64,000 nucleotides of DNA from Mycobacterium ahvazicum (GTDB lineage Bacteria; Actinomycetota; Actinomycetes; Mycobacteriales; Mycobacteriaceae): assembly GCF_900176255.2 (NCBI RefSeq), contig NZ_FXEG02000005.1, forward strand, positions 496,001 through 560,000. Direction: 5' to 3'. The notes beneath the pieces are model-generated. The model worked only from the letters and a program-made list of their open reading frames with translations, was not told where the DNA came from and searched no databases. The position numbers were made by a program, and so were the translations under genes. Numbering within the stretch: the first letter of the stretch is position 1; each line of letters begins with the position of its first letter. Positions 31,607 to 39,129 of the stretch are shown in pieces.

Positions 31607-32713
31607 GTGAATGTCGAGGAGTTCCGGTCGGGTCTGCGTAAGTGGCTCGACGAGAACGACTTAACGCCCGGACCCGACCACTCGCTGCAGGGGCACATGC
31701 TGCAGTTCCGCCGCGTCAGCCGGGCGTTGTACGACGCCGGCTGGATGCGCTACGGCTGGGCGGAGGAGGTCGGCGGGCTGGGCGGGCCGGCGCTGCTGCG
31801 CGCGATCGTCGGCGAAGAGGTGGTGGGCCGGCGGTTGGCCGAGCCCGGCCCGTATTCGATGCTCGAGGTGTTGACACCCACTATGATCGACTACGCCCCT
31901 CCCGAACTGGCCGCGGCGATGGTGCCGCGGCTGCTGCGCGGCGAAGAACAATGGTGCCAAGGCTTTTCCGAACCCGGTTCCGGCAGCGACTTGGCCTCGC
32001 TGACCACTCGGGCTGTTCCGGACGGCGACAACTGGATCGTCAACGGGCAGAAGGTCTGGACCAGCTTCGCCCAGTTCTCCACCCGCTGCGTTCTGCTGAC
32101 TCGCACCGGGCCCGGCCATGACGGCATCACCGCATTCTTCGTCGATCTCGACACCCCCGGGATCACCATCCGCCCGCTGCGCACCATGCACGGCGTCGAC
32201 GAGTTCTGCGAGGTGTACTACGACGACGTGGTGATCCCGTCGAGCCGGATGCTCGGCCAGCCGGGCGACGGCTGGAAACTCGCGATGGATCTGCTCCCCT
32301 TCGAGCGGTCCACCTGCTTCTGGCAGCGCATCGCCTACCTCTACTCGCGCTTCGATGCGCTCATCGCCGAGGTCTCCGGCGGCAGCCAGCACGGCGGCCA
32401 CGACGAATATGATTTGGGTGCAGCTTATCTCGCGCTGCACACGCTGCGGTGCCGCTCGCGTGCCACCCAGTACCGGCTGCGCGACGGCGCCCGCTTGGGC
32501 CCCGACACCTCCATCGACAAGGTGCTGCTGGCCTCCGCCGAACAACGGCTGTACGACACCGTGCGCGACCTGCTGCCCGGCGACCTCGAGCTCGACGACA
32601 CGCCGTGGCGCGCGGAGTACCTGTACTCGCGTGCCTCGACCATTTACGGCGGGACCGCCGAGATTCAGCGCAACATCATCGCCCGCCGGCTCCTCGACCT
32701 CGGAAAGGAGTGA
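31607..32713 (+). CDS. Acyl-CoA dehydrogenase (FadE-like), alpha partner
   Basis: 368 residues from GTG 31607. Signature GFSEPGSGSDLASLTT (~residue 122), IVNGQKVWTSFAQFS, and C-terminal ASTIYGGTAEIQRNIIARRLLDLGK. The MCAD Glu is replaced (YGGT). The partner gene begins two bases downstream, reproducing the paired layout seen at 2686-4840. It probably supplies the FAD- and substrate-binding main chain of a heteromeric enzyme. Confidence 0.94.
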   Translation: MNVEEFRSGLRKWLDENDLTPGPDHSLQGHMLQFRRVSRALYDAGWMRYGWAEEVGGLGGPALLRAIVGEEVVGRRLAEPGPYSMLEVLTPTMIDYAPPELAAAMVPRLLRGEEQWCQGFSEPGSGSDLASLTTRAVPDGDNWIVNGQKVWTSFAQFSTRCVLLTRTGPGHDGITAFFVDLDTPGITIRPLRTMHGVDEFCEVYYDDVVIPSSRMLGQPGDGWKLAMDLLPFERSTCFWQRIAYLYSRFDALIAEVSGGSQHGGHDEYDLGAAYLALHTLRCRSRATQYRLRDGARLGPDTSIDKVLLASAEQRLYDTVRDLLPGDLELDDTPWRAEYLYSRASTIYGGTAEIQRNIIARRLLDLGKE

Positions 32714-32715
32714 TC

Positions 32716-33528
32716 ATGGACCACTCCGAGGAACTGCGGTTACTGGCCGAGTCGGTGCGCACCGCGATGGGCTCGTCTTCCGGCGCCATGCTCGATGCGG
32801 CGCTGACGGACCTCGGCTGGCACGACATGTTGGACGAAATCCCAGATATCGCAATACCGTTGGTGTTCCGCCTGCTCGGCGAGACCGGCGCGCACGCGCC
32901 CGTGCTTAACGACGTGGTGCTGCGCGCGGCCGGACGGTCCCCCGGCGGCCTCACCCCGCTCCCGTTCGCCGGAGATTCCTGGGTGGTGTGGAAGCGCGAC
33001 GACATCCCAAGTTCGGCTATCGACAACGACTTGCCGATACATCCTGTCGCAGAAGGTGATTCAGCTGCGCAAGCGGGGCTGGCCGCCGGCCGGCAAGCAC
33101 TGGGCTGGTGGCTGGTGGGTACCAGCCGCGCGATGCTCGCACTAGCGCGCCAGCACGCCCTGGACCGAGTGCAGTTCGGCCGCCACATCAGCTCGTTTCA
33201 GGCGACCCGGCCCCGGCTGGCCGAGACACTGGTCGCGATCGAGGGCGCCGAGGCGACCCTGCACGCCGCCACCGCCGCATCCGACGACCCCGACGACCTG
33301 ACCAGCTTGCTGGCCAAAGCGGCGGCCGGTCAGGCCGCGCTGACCGCGGCGCGCCACTGTCAGCAAGTGCTCGGCGGGATCGGTTTCACGGCCGAACACC
33401 GGCTTCACCACCACATCAAACGGTCGCTGATTCTGGACAACCTGCTCGGCAGCGCCCGGGAACTGACCTCACAGGCCGGAGTAGCCTTGCGGGCCAAGGG
33501 ATCTGCGCCGCGGCTGGTGCAGCTGTAG
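32716..33528 (+). CDS. Acyl-CoA dehydrogenase-like protein, short beta partner
   Basis: 270 residues from ATG 32716. Only the C-terminal helical domain is well conserved (HALDRVQFGRHISSFQATRPRLAETL, then CQQVLGGIGFTAEHRLHHHIKRSLILDNLLG). The N-terminal helices are degenerate, and the middle beta domain is reduced to ~60 residues. It cannot be a complete acyl-CoA dehydrogenase and should work with the preceding gene, as in alpha2-beta2 FadE enzymes. Last gene of the operon. Confidence 0.9.
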   Translation: MDHSEELRLLAESVRTAMGSSSGAMLDAALTDLGWHDMLDEIPDIAIPLVFRLLGETGAHAPVLNDVVLRAAGRSPGGLTPLPFAGDSWVVWKRDDIPSSAIDNDLPIHPVAEGDSAAQAGLAAGRQALGWWLVGTSRAMLALARQHALDRVQFGRHISSFQATRPRLAETLVAIEGAEATLHAATAASDDPDDLTSLLAKAAAGQAALTAARHCQQVLGGIGFTAEHRLHHHIKRSLILDNLLGSARELTSQAGVALRAKGSAPRLVQL

Positions 33529-33574
33529 CGCCTGCGAGTCGCGCGCGGGCGCGCATTGCCTAGTATTAGCGCAC

Positions 33575-33889
33575 ATGCGCTATCACGTGGAACCTCGAAA
33601 TCAGGCCGGCGTCGCCGCGGTGGTCCTGGGCGGGTTGGCACTCGCCACCTGCTGGTTGCTGATCGGGGTGCCGTTGGGTATCGCGGCGCTGATCACGGGC
33701 GACATCGCCCGCCGGCGGGCGGGCCGCGGTGAGGCCACCAATCCCCGGGCCGCGGTAGCCGGCATGGTGTTAGGCACGGTGGCGATCGTCGCCGGGCTCA
33801 TCGCCATCGGCTACTACTCGTGGCTGGACACCCAGGATCCGGACCGTTTGCAGCGATGCCTGGACAACCCCGCCACCACTAACTGCTAG
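33575..33889 (+). CDS. Small membrane protein, DUF4190-like
   Basis: 104 residues with two transmembrane helices (about residues 12-36, VAAVVLGGLALATCWLLIGVPLGIAALIT, and 61-83, AVAGMVLGTVAIVAGLIAIGYYSWL) joined by an Arg-rich loop (GDIARRRAGRGEATNPRA). This is the GxxxLGxxAI-type hairpin of DUF4190 proteins. Its stop overlaps the convergent acyl-CoA dehydrogenase stop through a shared CTAG. No link to the catabolic genes is evident. Confidence 0.82.
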   Translation: MRYHVEPRNQAGVAAVVLGGLALATCWLLIGVPLGIAALITGDIARRRAGRGEATNPRAAVAGMVLGTVAIVAGLIAIGYYSWLDTQDPDRLQRCLDNPATTNC

Positions 33890-35061
33890 CCCCGGGGCAG
33901 TCCCAGGACTCGTTCGGCGATGATGTTGCGCTGAACTTCGGACGTGCCGCCGGCGATGGTCGCGGCGAAGGTGCGCGTGTAGCGGTCAAACCAGCTGCCG
34001 TAATGGCTGTCCAGGTTGAGTGGGGCGAATCCAGCGGTGACCCCGCGCAACACCAGCCCGTCGCCCCCCTTGGCGTTCAGGGCGTCCTCGCACGCGCGTT
34101 GCATGGCCTCCGAACCGAGCAGCTTGAGCACCGACTGCGCGGGCACATCTTCGTGGCCACGCGCGGCTTTGGCCAAGGTCGCCGACCCCAGCAATCGCAT
34201 CGCGTAAAAGTCCATCACCAGCGTGGCGTAGCGATCCCGCTGCACGGGTCCGGTAGGGCTGGACTCGACGGTCAGCGCGTGCAGCATGTCGGCGTAGTCC
34301 AGCCACAGCATGGCGCGTTCGTGGCCGAGTGAACCGGTCGCGACGCGCCAGCCCGCATTGAGCTCGCCGACCAAGTTCTCGGCCGGCACTCGCACGTCGG
34401 TGAAGAAGACCTCGTTGAAGTCGACGTCTTCGATGTCGGCCACCGAGGCGAACGGACGACGCACCACACCGGGCGTGTCGGTCGGAATCAGTAAAGCGCT
34501 GATTCCCTTGTGTTTTGGCGCATCGGGGTCGGTGCGCACGAACGTCAGCAGCACGTCGGCGTGATGGGCACCCGACGTCCACACCTTCTGCCCGTTGACG
34601 ACGAACTGGTCACCGTCAAGCACCGCGCGCGTCTTCAGCGAGGCGAGATCGGAGCCCGCGCCGGGCTCGCTCATTCCCAGCGATGCCGTCATCTCCGCGC
34701 GCAGAATCGGCACTGCCCAGCGCTGCTTTTGTTCCGGCGTCCCGAACGACAGCAATGACGCCGCGATGATGCCCACGCCCTGCGGATTGAAACTTTGATA
34801 GATCCGCCGCCGCGACAACTCCTCGAGGTACACGTATTGCTGCAGCAGCGTGGCATTCCGACCGCCGAACTCCGGGGGGTTCCCGGGTACCAGCCACCCG
34901 TTGTCGAACAGCAACCGCTGCCAGCGACGGGCCCACTGCGGAATGTCCGAACTCGATTGCGGCCGTTCGCCCGTCTGCGCCGCGTCGAGCGGATTCGCGT
35001 CCAGGAAGGCCGCGAACTCCGCGCGGAAATCCTCGACGTCGCTGTCAAAGGTCAGCTGCAC
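33886..35061 (-). CDS. Acyl-CoA dehydrogenase (FadE-like), paralog of 2686-3858
   Basis: 391 residues from ATG 35061. Nearly every landmark repeats that of the protein at 2686-3858: MQLTFDSDVEDFRAEF at the start, PPEFGGRNATLLQQYVYLEELSRRRIY, GMSEPGAGSDLASLKT, and IAGGTSEVQRNIIAERVLGLPRG at the end. So the two arose by duplication. Unlike its paralog it has no adjacent beta partner. Its promoter (35158-35186) contains a perfect GAGAAT palindrome, and the paralog's operon has the same motif, so duplicate genes keep the same control. Confidence 0.95.
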   Translation of the reverse strand: MQLTFDSDVEDFRAEFAAFLDANPLDAAQTGERPQSSSDIPQWARRWQRLLFDNGWLVPGNPPEFGGRNATLLQQYVYLEELSRRRIYQSFNPQGVGIIAASLLSFGTPEQKQRWAVPILRAEMTASLGMSEPGAGSDLASLKTRAVLDGDQFVVNGQKVWTSGAHHADVLLTFVRTDPDAPKHKGISALLIPTDTPGVVRRPFASVADIEDVDFNEVFFTDVRVPAENLVGELNAGWRVATGSLGHERAMLWLDYADMLHALTVESSPTGPVQRDRYATLVMDFYAMRLLGSATLAKAARGHEDVPAQSVLKLLGSEAMQRACEDALNAKGGDGLVLRGVTAGFAPLNLDSHYGSWFDRYTRTFAATIAGGTSEVQRNIIAERVLGLPRG

Positions 35062-35157
35062 AGCACTCCCTTGAGATTCGCTAGCGCGTGGATTATCGGT
35101 AGATCCGGGTTTCCGCCGATGGCGCGGTTCACTCTTGCGATTCCGCTTCTATACACA

Positions 35158-35186
35158 CGTCTAGGAGAATAGTATTCTCGTGTCAA
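35158..35186 (-). promoter_or_regulatory. Promoter with GAGAAT palindrome in its spacer
   Basis: Minus strand: -35 TTGACA (35181-35186), 17-base spacer, weak -10 TAGACG (35158-35163). The 15-base palindrome GAGAAT-AGT-ATTCTC (35165-35179) fills the spacer. It lies between the acyl-CoA dehydrogenase (start 35061) and the divergent TetR gene (start 35236), so it could control both. Confidence 0.65.
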
Positions 35187-35235
35187 GAAAGTTACAATCT
35201 CCGCCATATGGTCCGAGAGGGGGTCGAGCGCAGCG

Positions 35236-35952
35236 ATGTCACGGCGTTCTCCGGTAGAGTCCAACCATGTTCTCCCCTCGCGGCAATCGTCCGAGCCTTC
35301 CGTGACCAACCCAAGCGAAGAGCCGGCCTGGAAACAGCGCGCCGTCGAGCGATCAATCAAAACGGCGAAACTGCGTGCGGCGCAGCGCGTTCAGCGCTTC
35401 CTCGACGCGGCGCAGGCCATCATCATCGAAAAGGGCAGCACAGACTTTACCGTCCAGGAGGTCGTGGACCGCTCCCGCCAGTCACTGCGGAGCTTTTACC
35501 TGCAGTTTGACGGCAAGCACGAGCTGTTGCTCGCGTTGTTCGAGGATGCGCTGAGCCGGTCGGCCGACCAGATCCGGGCCGCTACCGAAAGCCACTCCGA
35601 CCCGCTCGAGCGGCTCAAGGTAGCCGTGGAGCTGTTGTACGAGGCCTCACGTCCGGACCCCACGGCCAAACGCCCGCTGTTCACCGACTTTGCCCCGCGG
35701 TTGCTGGTAACACACCCCGCTGAGGTCAAGATCGCCCATGCACCGCTGCTGGCATTGCTGACCGAGCTCATGGAAGCGGCTTGCGACGCAGGCAAGTTGC
35801 GCGAAGGGCTCAATCCTCGCCGCATTGCTGCGATGACGATGCAGACGGTGATGTTCATCGCTCAGTCCAGCGGCGGCTCCGACGATGCGACGATTCATCC
35901 GATCACCGCTGACGAGGTCTGGGACTTCTGCTCTGCCGGATTCGTCGCCTGA
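35236..35952 (+). CDS. TetR-family transcriptional regulator
   Basis: 238 residues from ATG 35236 with GAGAGGGGG upstream; GTG 35302 is an alternative that drops 22 unstructured residues. The HTH is AAQRVQRFLDAAQAIIIEKGSTDFTVQEVVDRSRQSLRSFYLQFDGKHELLLALF (residues ~50-105). The recognition helix SRQSLRSFYLQF is longer-spaced than in the usual AGVSxxTLYxHF form but preserved in outline. The ligand domain is helical. It is divergent from the acyl-CoA dehydrogenase and immediately beside a perfect GAGAAT palindrome, so it is the leading candidate for the repressor of the motif's regulon. Confidence 0.9.
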   Translation: MSRRSPVESNHVLPSRQSSEPSVTNPSEEPAWKQRAVERSIKTAKLRAAQRVQRFLDAAQAIIIEKGSTDFTVQEVVDRSRQSLRSFYLQFDGKHELLLALFEDALSRSADQIRAATESHSDPLERLKVAVELLYEASRPDPTAKRPLFTDFAPRLLVTHPAEVKIAHAPLLALLTELMEAACDAGKLREGLNPRRIAAMTMQTVMFIAQSSGGSDDATIHPITADEVWDFCSAGFVA

Positions 35953-36008
35953 CACCTGCCGCGAAACGCGTCGGCCATCGCCTGACCTGAGCAAATAGCG
36001 CACCTGAT

Positions 36009-36038
36009 TTGCTTGGCGAGAATCAGGTTCTCTAATAT
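36009..36038 (+). promoter_or_regulatory. Promoter with GAGAAT-type operator in its spacer
   Basis: -35 TTGCTT (36009-36014), 18-base spacer, -10 TAATAT (36033-36038). The spacer carries GAGAAT-CAG-GTTCTC (36018-36032), one mismatch from a perfect palindrome. It points at the P450 remnant and the SDR at 36427. Confidence 0.6.
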
Positions 36039-36170
36039 CTAGAACTACAAGTAGCCGAAACGGATTCGCCGTTGACACCCGTTCCCGGGTGATGACAGAG
36101 TTCAGTGGCGGCGCCCTCCCGCCCCTGGGAGCGGGTGTACGTGGTTCCTGCGAGAGGCGATTGATTACCC

Positions 36171-36419
36171 GTGACAGTCAGCGCGACCAGCGATGTCTAC
36201 TTCGACCCGTACGACGTGGGGCTGATCGCCGCCAGGGGCGCGATCCTGGATATGGTCAAAGCCAACATCGAAATCCCGCCGGGGACGGTCATTTTCGAGG
36301 ATCCGCCGATCCAGGACATTCGCCGTAAGTTGTTGTCCCGCATGTTTACTCCGCGCAAGGTCAATGCACTTGAGCCCAAGATCCGCGGATTCTGTCAAAG
36401 AAATCAAGTCAGGAATTGA
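36171..36419 (+). pseudogene. Cytochrome P450 remnant (internally deleted, C-terminus lost)
   Basis: 82 codons from GTG 36171. It begins like a P450 (TSDVYFDPYDVGLIA), then jumps to ARGAILDMVKANIEIPPG, and continues with the C-helix VIFEDPPIQDIRRKLLSRMFTPRKV before stopping after KIRGFCQRNQVRN. About 40 residues between the N-terminus and the B' region, and the whole C-terminal ~290 residues including I-helix, ExxR and heme loop, are absent. It cannot bind heme. It keeps an apparently live promoter upstream and sits eight bases before the SDR, so it may persist only as leader sequence. Confidence 0.8.
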
Positions 36420-36426
36420 GGTAGTG

Positions 36427-37266
36427 ATGACCGGACGTGTTGAAGGCAAAGTTGCTTTCGTCACCGGGGCGGCGCGTGGCCAGGGCCGTGCACATGCGGT
36501 GCGGTTGGCCCAGGAGGGCGCCGACATCATCGCGGTGGACATCTGCAAGAAGATCGATACCGTCGATCTGATCGCCGCCTCCACGCCGGAGGATCTGGCC
36601 GAGACCGCGGACCTGGTGAAGGCACAGAACCGGCGGATCTACACCGCCGAGGTCGATGTCCGGGATTACGACGCGCTGAAGTCCGCCGTGGACACCGGAG
36701 TCGAGCAGCTCGGCAAGCTCGACATCATCGTCGCCAACGCGGGCATCGGCAACGGTGGCCAGACGCTGGACAAGACCAGCGAAGCCGACTGGACCGCGAT
36801 GATCGACATCAACCTCGCCGGCGTGTGGAAGACGGTGAAAGCCGGTGTGCCGCATATCCTCGCGGGCGGCAACGGTGGTTCGATCATCCTGACCAGCTCG
36901 GTCGGCGGTCTCAAGGCCTATCCGCACACCGGGCACTATGTCGCCGCCAAGCACGGTGTGGTGGGCTTGATGCGTACCTTCGCCGTCGAGCTCGGCGCGC
37001 AGAACATCCGCGTCAACTCCGTGCACCCGACCAACGTGAACACTCCGCTGTTCATGAACGAGGGCACGATGAAGCTGTTCCGTCCCGATCTGGAGAACCC
37101 GGGGCCCGACGACATGAAGGTGGTCGGCCAGCTGATGCACACCCTGCCGATCGGCTGGGTCGAGCCCGAGGACATCGCCAACGCGGTGCTGTTCCTGGCA
37201 TCCGACGAGGCCCGGTACATCACCGGCGTCACGCTGCCCGTCGACGGTGGCAGCTGCCTCAAGTAG
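36427..37266 (+). CDS. SDR oxidoreductase, mycofactocin-dependent type
   Basis: 279 residues from ATG 36427. N-terminal GKVAFVTGAARGQGRAHAV, with RGQGRAHAVRLA in place of the plain GxGxG, and GADIIAVDICKKIDTVD are diagnostic of the mycobacterial SDR group that uses a non-exchanging NAD(H) and depends on mycofactocin. Catalytic Ser in ILTSSVGGLKAYPHTGHYVAAKHG with Tyr/Lys as YVAAK; end TGVTLPVDGGSCLK. Expected role: oxidation of an alcohol intermediate. It follows a P450 remnant that may once have supplied that alcohol. Confidence 0.92.
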   Translation: MTGRVEGKVAFVTGAARGQGRAHAVRLAQEGADIIAVDICKKIDTVDLIAASTPEDLAETADLVKAQNRRIYTAEVDVRDYDALKSAVDTGVEQLGKLDIIVANAGIGNGGQTLDKTSEADWTAMIDINLAGVWKTVKAGVPHILAGGNGGSIILTSSVGGLKAYPHTGHYVAAKHGVVGLMRTFAVELGAQNIRVNSVHPTNVNTPLFMNEGTMKLFRPDLENPGPDDMKVVGQLMHTLPIGWVEPEDIANAVLFLASDEARYITGVTLPVDGGSCLK

Positions 37267-37269
37267 CCG

Positions 37270-37686
37270 CTAGAACGGGCTGCTGTTGGCCTGCCATTCG
37301 GCCTCGGCTGGCCGCGGCCCGTAACGGCGGGCGTAGTCCTCATGCATCCGGGCCTGTTTCTGACGGTTGATCACGTCGACCAGGTTCGGATCCAAACCAT
37401 GGACCGCCAACCGGTGACGGCGCCAAACCTTGTTCAGCGCAAAGTTAACCACCAACGCCCACGCGTACAGGGGCACGGTCATCTCCGTGTGCACATAGAG
37501 CGAGGCCGGCAGCAGCCAGAAGGGGGCGAGCACGAGCAGGGGAGGTATCGCCCACCTGATCATGTGCCGGCGGATGGCTCCCGGGCCGGCCAGATCGTTG
37601 GCGACCCAGCTGCGCATCGAATCCGGCAGGCGCCGGCCGTAGGCATAGCCGATGCGTTGCCACAGATTGGGTTTCGTGGCGGTCAT
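37270..37686 (-). CDS. DUF5313 family membrane protein
   Basis: 138 residues from ATG 37686. Pattern of the mycobacterial DUF5313 family: NLWQRIGYAYGRRLPDSMRSWVANDLAGPGAIRRHMIRW, then two membrane spans (about residues 45-64, AIPPLLVLAPFWLLPASLYV, and 70-87, VPLYAWALVVNFALNKV) and a basic C-terminal tail (RRHRLAVHGLDPNLVDVINRQK). Lies nine bases after the MarR gene on the same strand and probably in its transcript. Function unknown. Confidence 0.85.
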   Translation of the reverse strand: MTATKPNLWQRIGYAYGRRLPDSMRSWVANDLAGPGAIRRHMIRWAIPPLLVLAPFWLLPASLYVHTEMTVPLYAWALVVNFALNKVWRRHRLAVHGLDPNLVDVINRQKQARMHEDYARRYGPRPAEAEWQANSSPF

Positions 37687-37695
37687 GGTGACTCC

Positions 37696-38181
37696 TCAGG
37701 ATTGCAATGCGCCCGCCGCCACGGCGGCCGCGTTGATTCGGGTCAGGACCTGGTGCAGGTTCTCGAGTTCGGTCAATTCGACACCCAGCCGTTCGACGAC
37801 GGCGGGCGGAATCTCAAGTGCGCGCTCGCGCAGGGCGATTCCGCGCTCGGTGAGCGTGACATCGGTACTGCGCTCGTCGACGACGTTCTTGGCGCGGGTG
37901 ATCAAGCCAAGTCCCTCCAACCGTTTGAGCATCGGCGACAGCGTGGCCGACTCCATCTGCAAGGCGGTCGCGATCTGCTTGACCGACAGCGGGGACTCGT
38001 TCGCCGCCTTCCGATGATCCCACAGCGCCAGCATCACCAGATATTGCGGATGGGTCAGACCCAGCGGCTCCAATAGCGGTCGGTACACCGCCAGCACCGC
38101 GCGATTTGTGGTCGCCAACGCGAAGCACACCTGGTGTTCTAGGGCGAGCGGATCGATCTCGCGGGTGGTCAGCGTGGTCAT
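37696..38181 (-). CDS. MarR-family regulator, OhrR-like
   Basis: 161 residues from ATG 38181. The start ALEHQVCFALATTNRAVLAVYRPLLEPLGLTHPQYLVMLALWD matches the OhrR type, in which the Cys (here residue 19) senses organic peroxides. The winged HTH is SVKQIATALQMESATLSPMLKRLEGLGLITR with wing NVVDERSTDVTLT. The TACGAT -10-like hexamer lies close to the start codon, compatible with a leaderless message. A CTAA-N3-TTAG palindrome at 38196-38206 is a likely autoregulatory site. Redox sensing is inferred from the Cys and the flanking sequence. Confidence 0.9.
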   Translation of the reverse strand: MTTLTTREIDPLALEHQVCFALATTNRAVLAVYRPLLEPLGLTHPQYLVMLALWDHRKAANESPLSVKQIATALQMESATLSPMLKRLEGLGLITRAKNVVDERSTDVTLTERGIALRERALEIPPAVVERLGVELTELENLHQVLTRINAAAVAAGALQS

Positions 38182-38195
38182 GTTTACATCGTAGC

Positions 38196-38206
38196 CTAAT
38201 AGTTAG
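38196..38206. promoter_or_regulatory. Operator candidate CTAA-TAG-TTAG for the MarR regulator
   Basis: Perfect short inverted repeat 15 bases upstream of the MarR start codon at 38181, overlapping its expected promoter, and 84 bases before the divergent SDR at 38290. Confidence 0.5.
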
Positions 38207-38289
38207 TGCCCTATCTATATGGGGGTCCCTCACACCCTCGATGAGACCGCGGTCAGCCGGCCGGAGCGGCAGGAATACCCTCGGATTCC

Positions 38290-39129
38290 ATGGACGGATT
38301 CGAGGGACGCGGGGCAGTGATCACCGGCGGTGCAAGCGGAATCGGCTTGGCCACCGCTACCGAGTTCGCCCGTCGCGGCGCCCGCATCGTGCTGGCCGAT
38401 GTCGACAAGTCCACGCTGGAACATGCCGTGGCACACCTCAAGAGCGAGGGCGCCGACGCGCACGGCGTGGAGTGCGACGTGCGGCACGTCGAGGAGATGG
38501 TTCACCTCGCGGACGAGGCGTTCCGACTGCTCGGCCAGGTCGACATCGTCTTCAGTAATGCCGGCATCGTCGTCGCGGGCCCGCTCGCCGCCATGACCCA
38601 CGAGGACTGGCGCTGGGTGATCGACATCGATTTGTGGGGTTCGATCCACGCCGTCGAGGCGTTCGTTCCGAGGCTGATCGAGCAGGGCAAGGGCGGTCAC
38701 ATCGCCTTCACCGCATCCTTCGCCGGGCTGGTGCCCAACGCCGGCCTCGGGGCGTACGGTGTCGCCAAGTATGGCGTTGTCGGCCTGGCCGAAACGCTGG
38801 CTCGCGAGGTCAAGGACAACGGGATCGGCGTTTCGGTGCTGTGCCCGATGGTCATCGAAACGAAGCTGGTCTCCAACTCCGAACGCATTCGCGGCGCGGA
38901 CTATGGACTCGCCTCGACGCCTGATCTGACGGAGAGCTTCGGGCCGCTGCCGCCGACGCAGGATCAAGGCGTGACGGTCGGCGAAGTCGCGCGGTTGACC
39001 GCCGATGCGATTCTGGCGAACCGGTTGTACATCCTGCCGCACGAGGCGGCTCGGGCCTCGGTCAAGCGCCGGTTCGAACGCATCGACCACACCTTCGACG
39101 ACCAGGCCGCCGAAGGCTGGAAGCACTAG
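38290..39129 (+). CDS. Short-chain dehydrogenase/reductase
   Basis: 279 residues from ATG 38290. Classical SDR: TGGASGIGLATATEF (~residues 12-26), FSNAGIVVAGPL (NAG ~92), active site Ser in FTASFAGLVPNAGLGAYGVAKYG with YGVAK (Tyr ~158). The C-terminus diverges from the VDGG type and ends in a charged helix (RRFERIDHTFDDQAAEGWKH). No mycofactocin-type signature. Its stop overlaps the convergent CoA-transferase stop by four bases. Confidence 0.9.
   Translation: MDGFEGRGAVITGGASGIGLATATEFARRGARIVLADVDKSTLEHAVAHLKSEGADAHGVECDVRHVEEMVHLADEAFRLLGQVDIVFSNAGIVVAGPLAAMTHEDWRWVIDIDLWGSIHAVEAFVPRLIEQGKGGHIAFTASFAGLVPNAGLGAYGVAKYGVVGLAETLAREVKDNGIGVSVLCPMVIETKLVSNSERIRGADYGLASTPDLTESFGPLPPTQDQGVTVGEVARLTADAILANRLYILPHEAARASVKRRFERIDHTFDDQAAEGWKH

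Noticed and set aside
36077..36090. ACCCG-TTCC-CGGGT hairpin with TTGACA nearby
   Set aside because: No suitable -10 at 16-18 bases from this TTGACA, and the hairpin is short; the promoter at 36009-36038 is more convincing.
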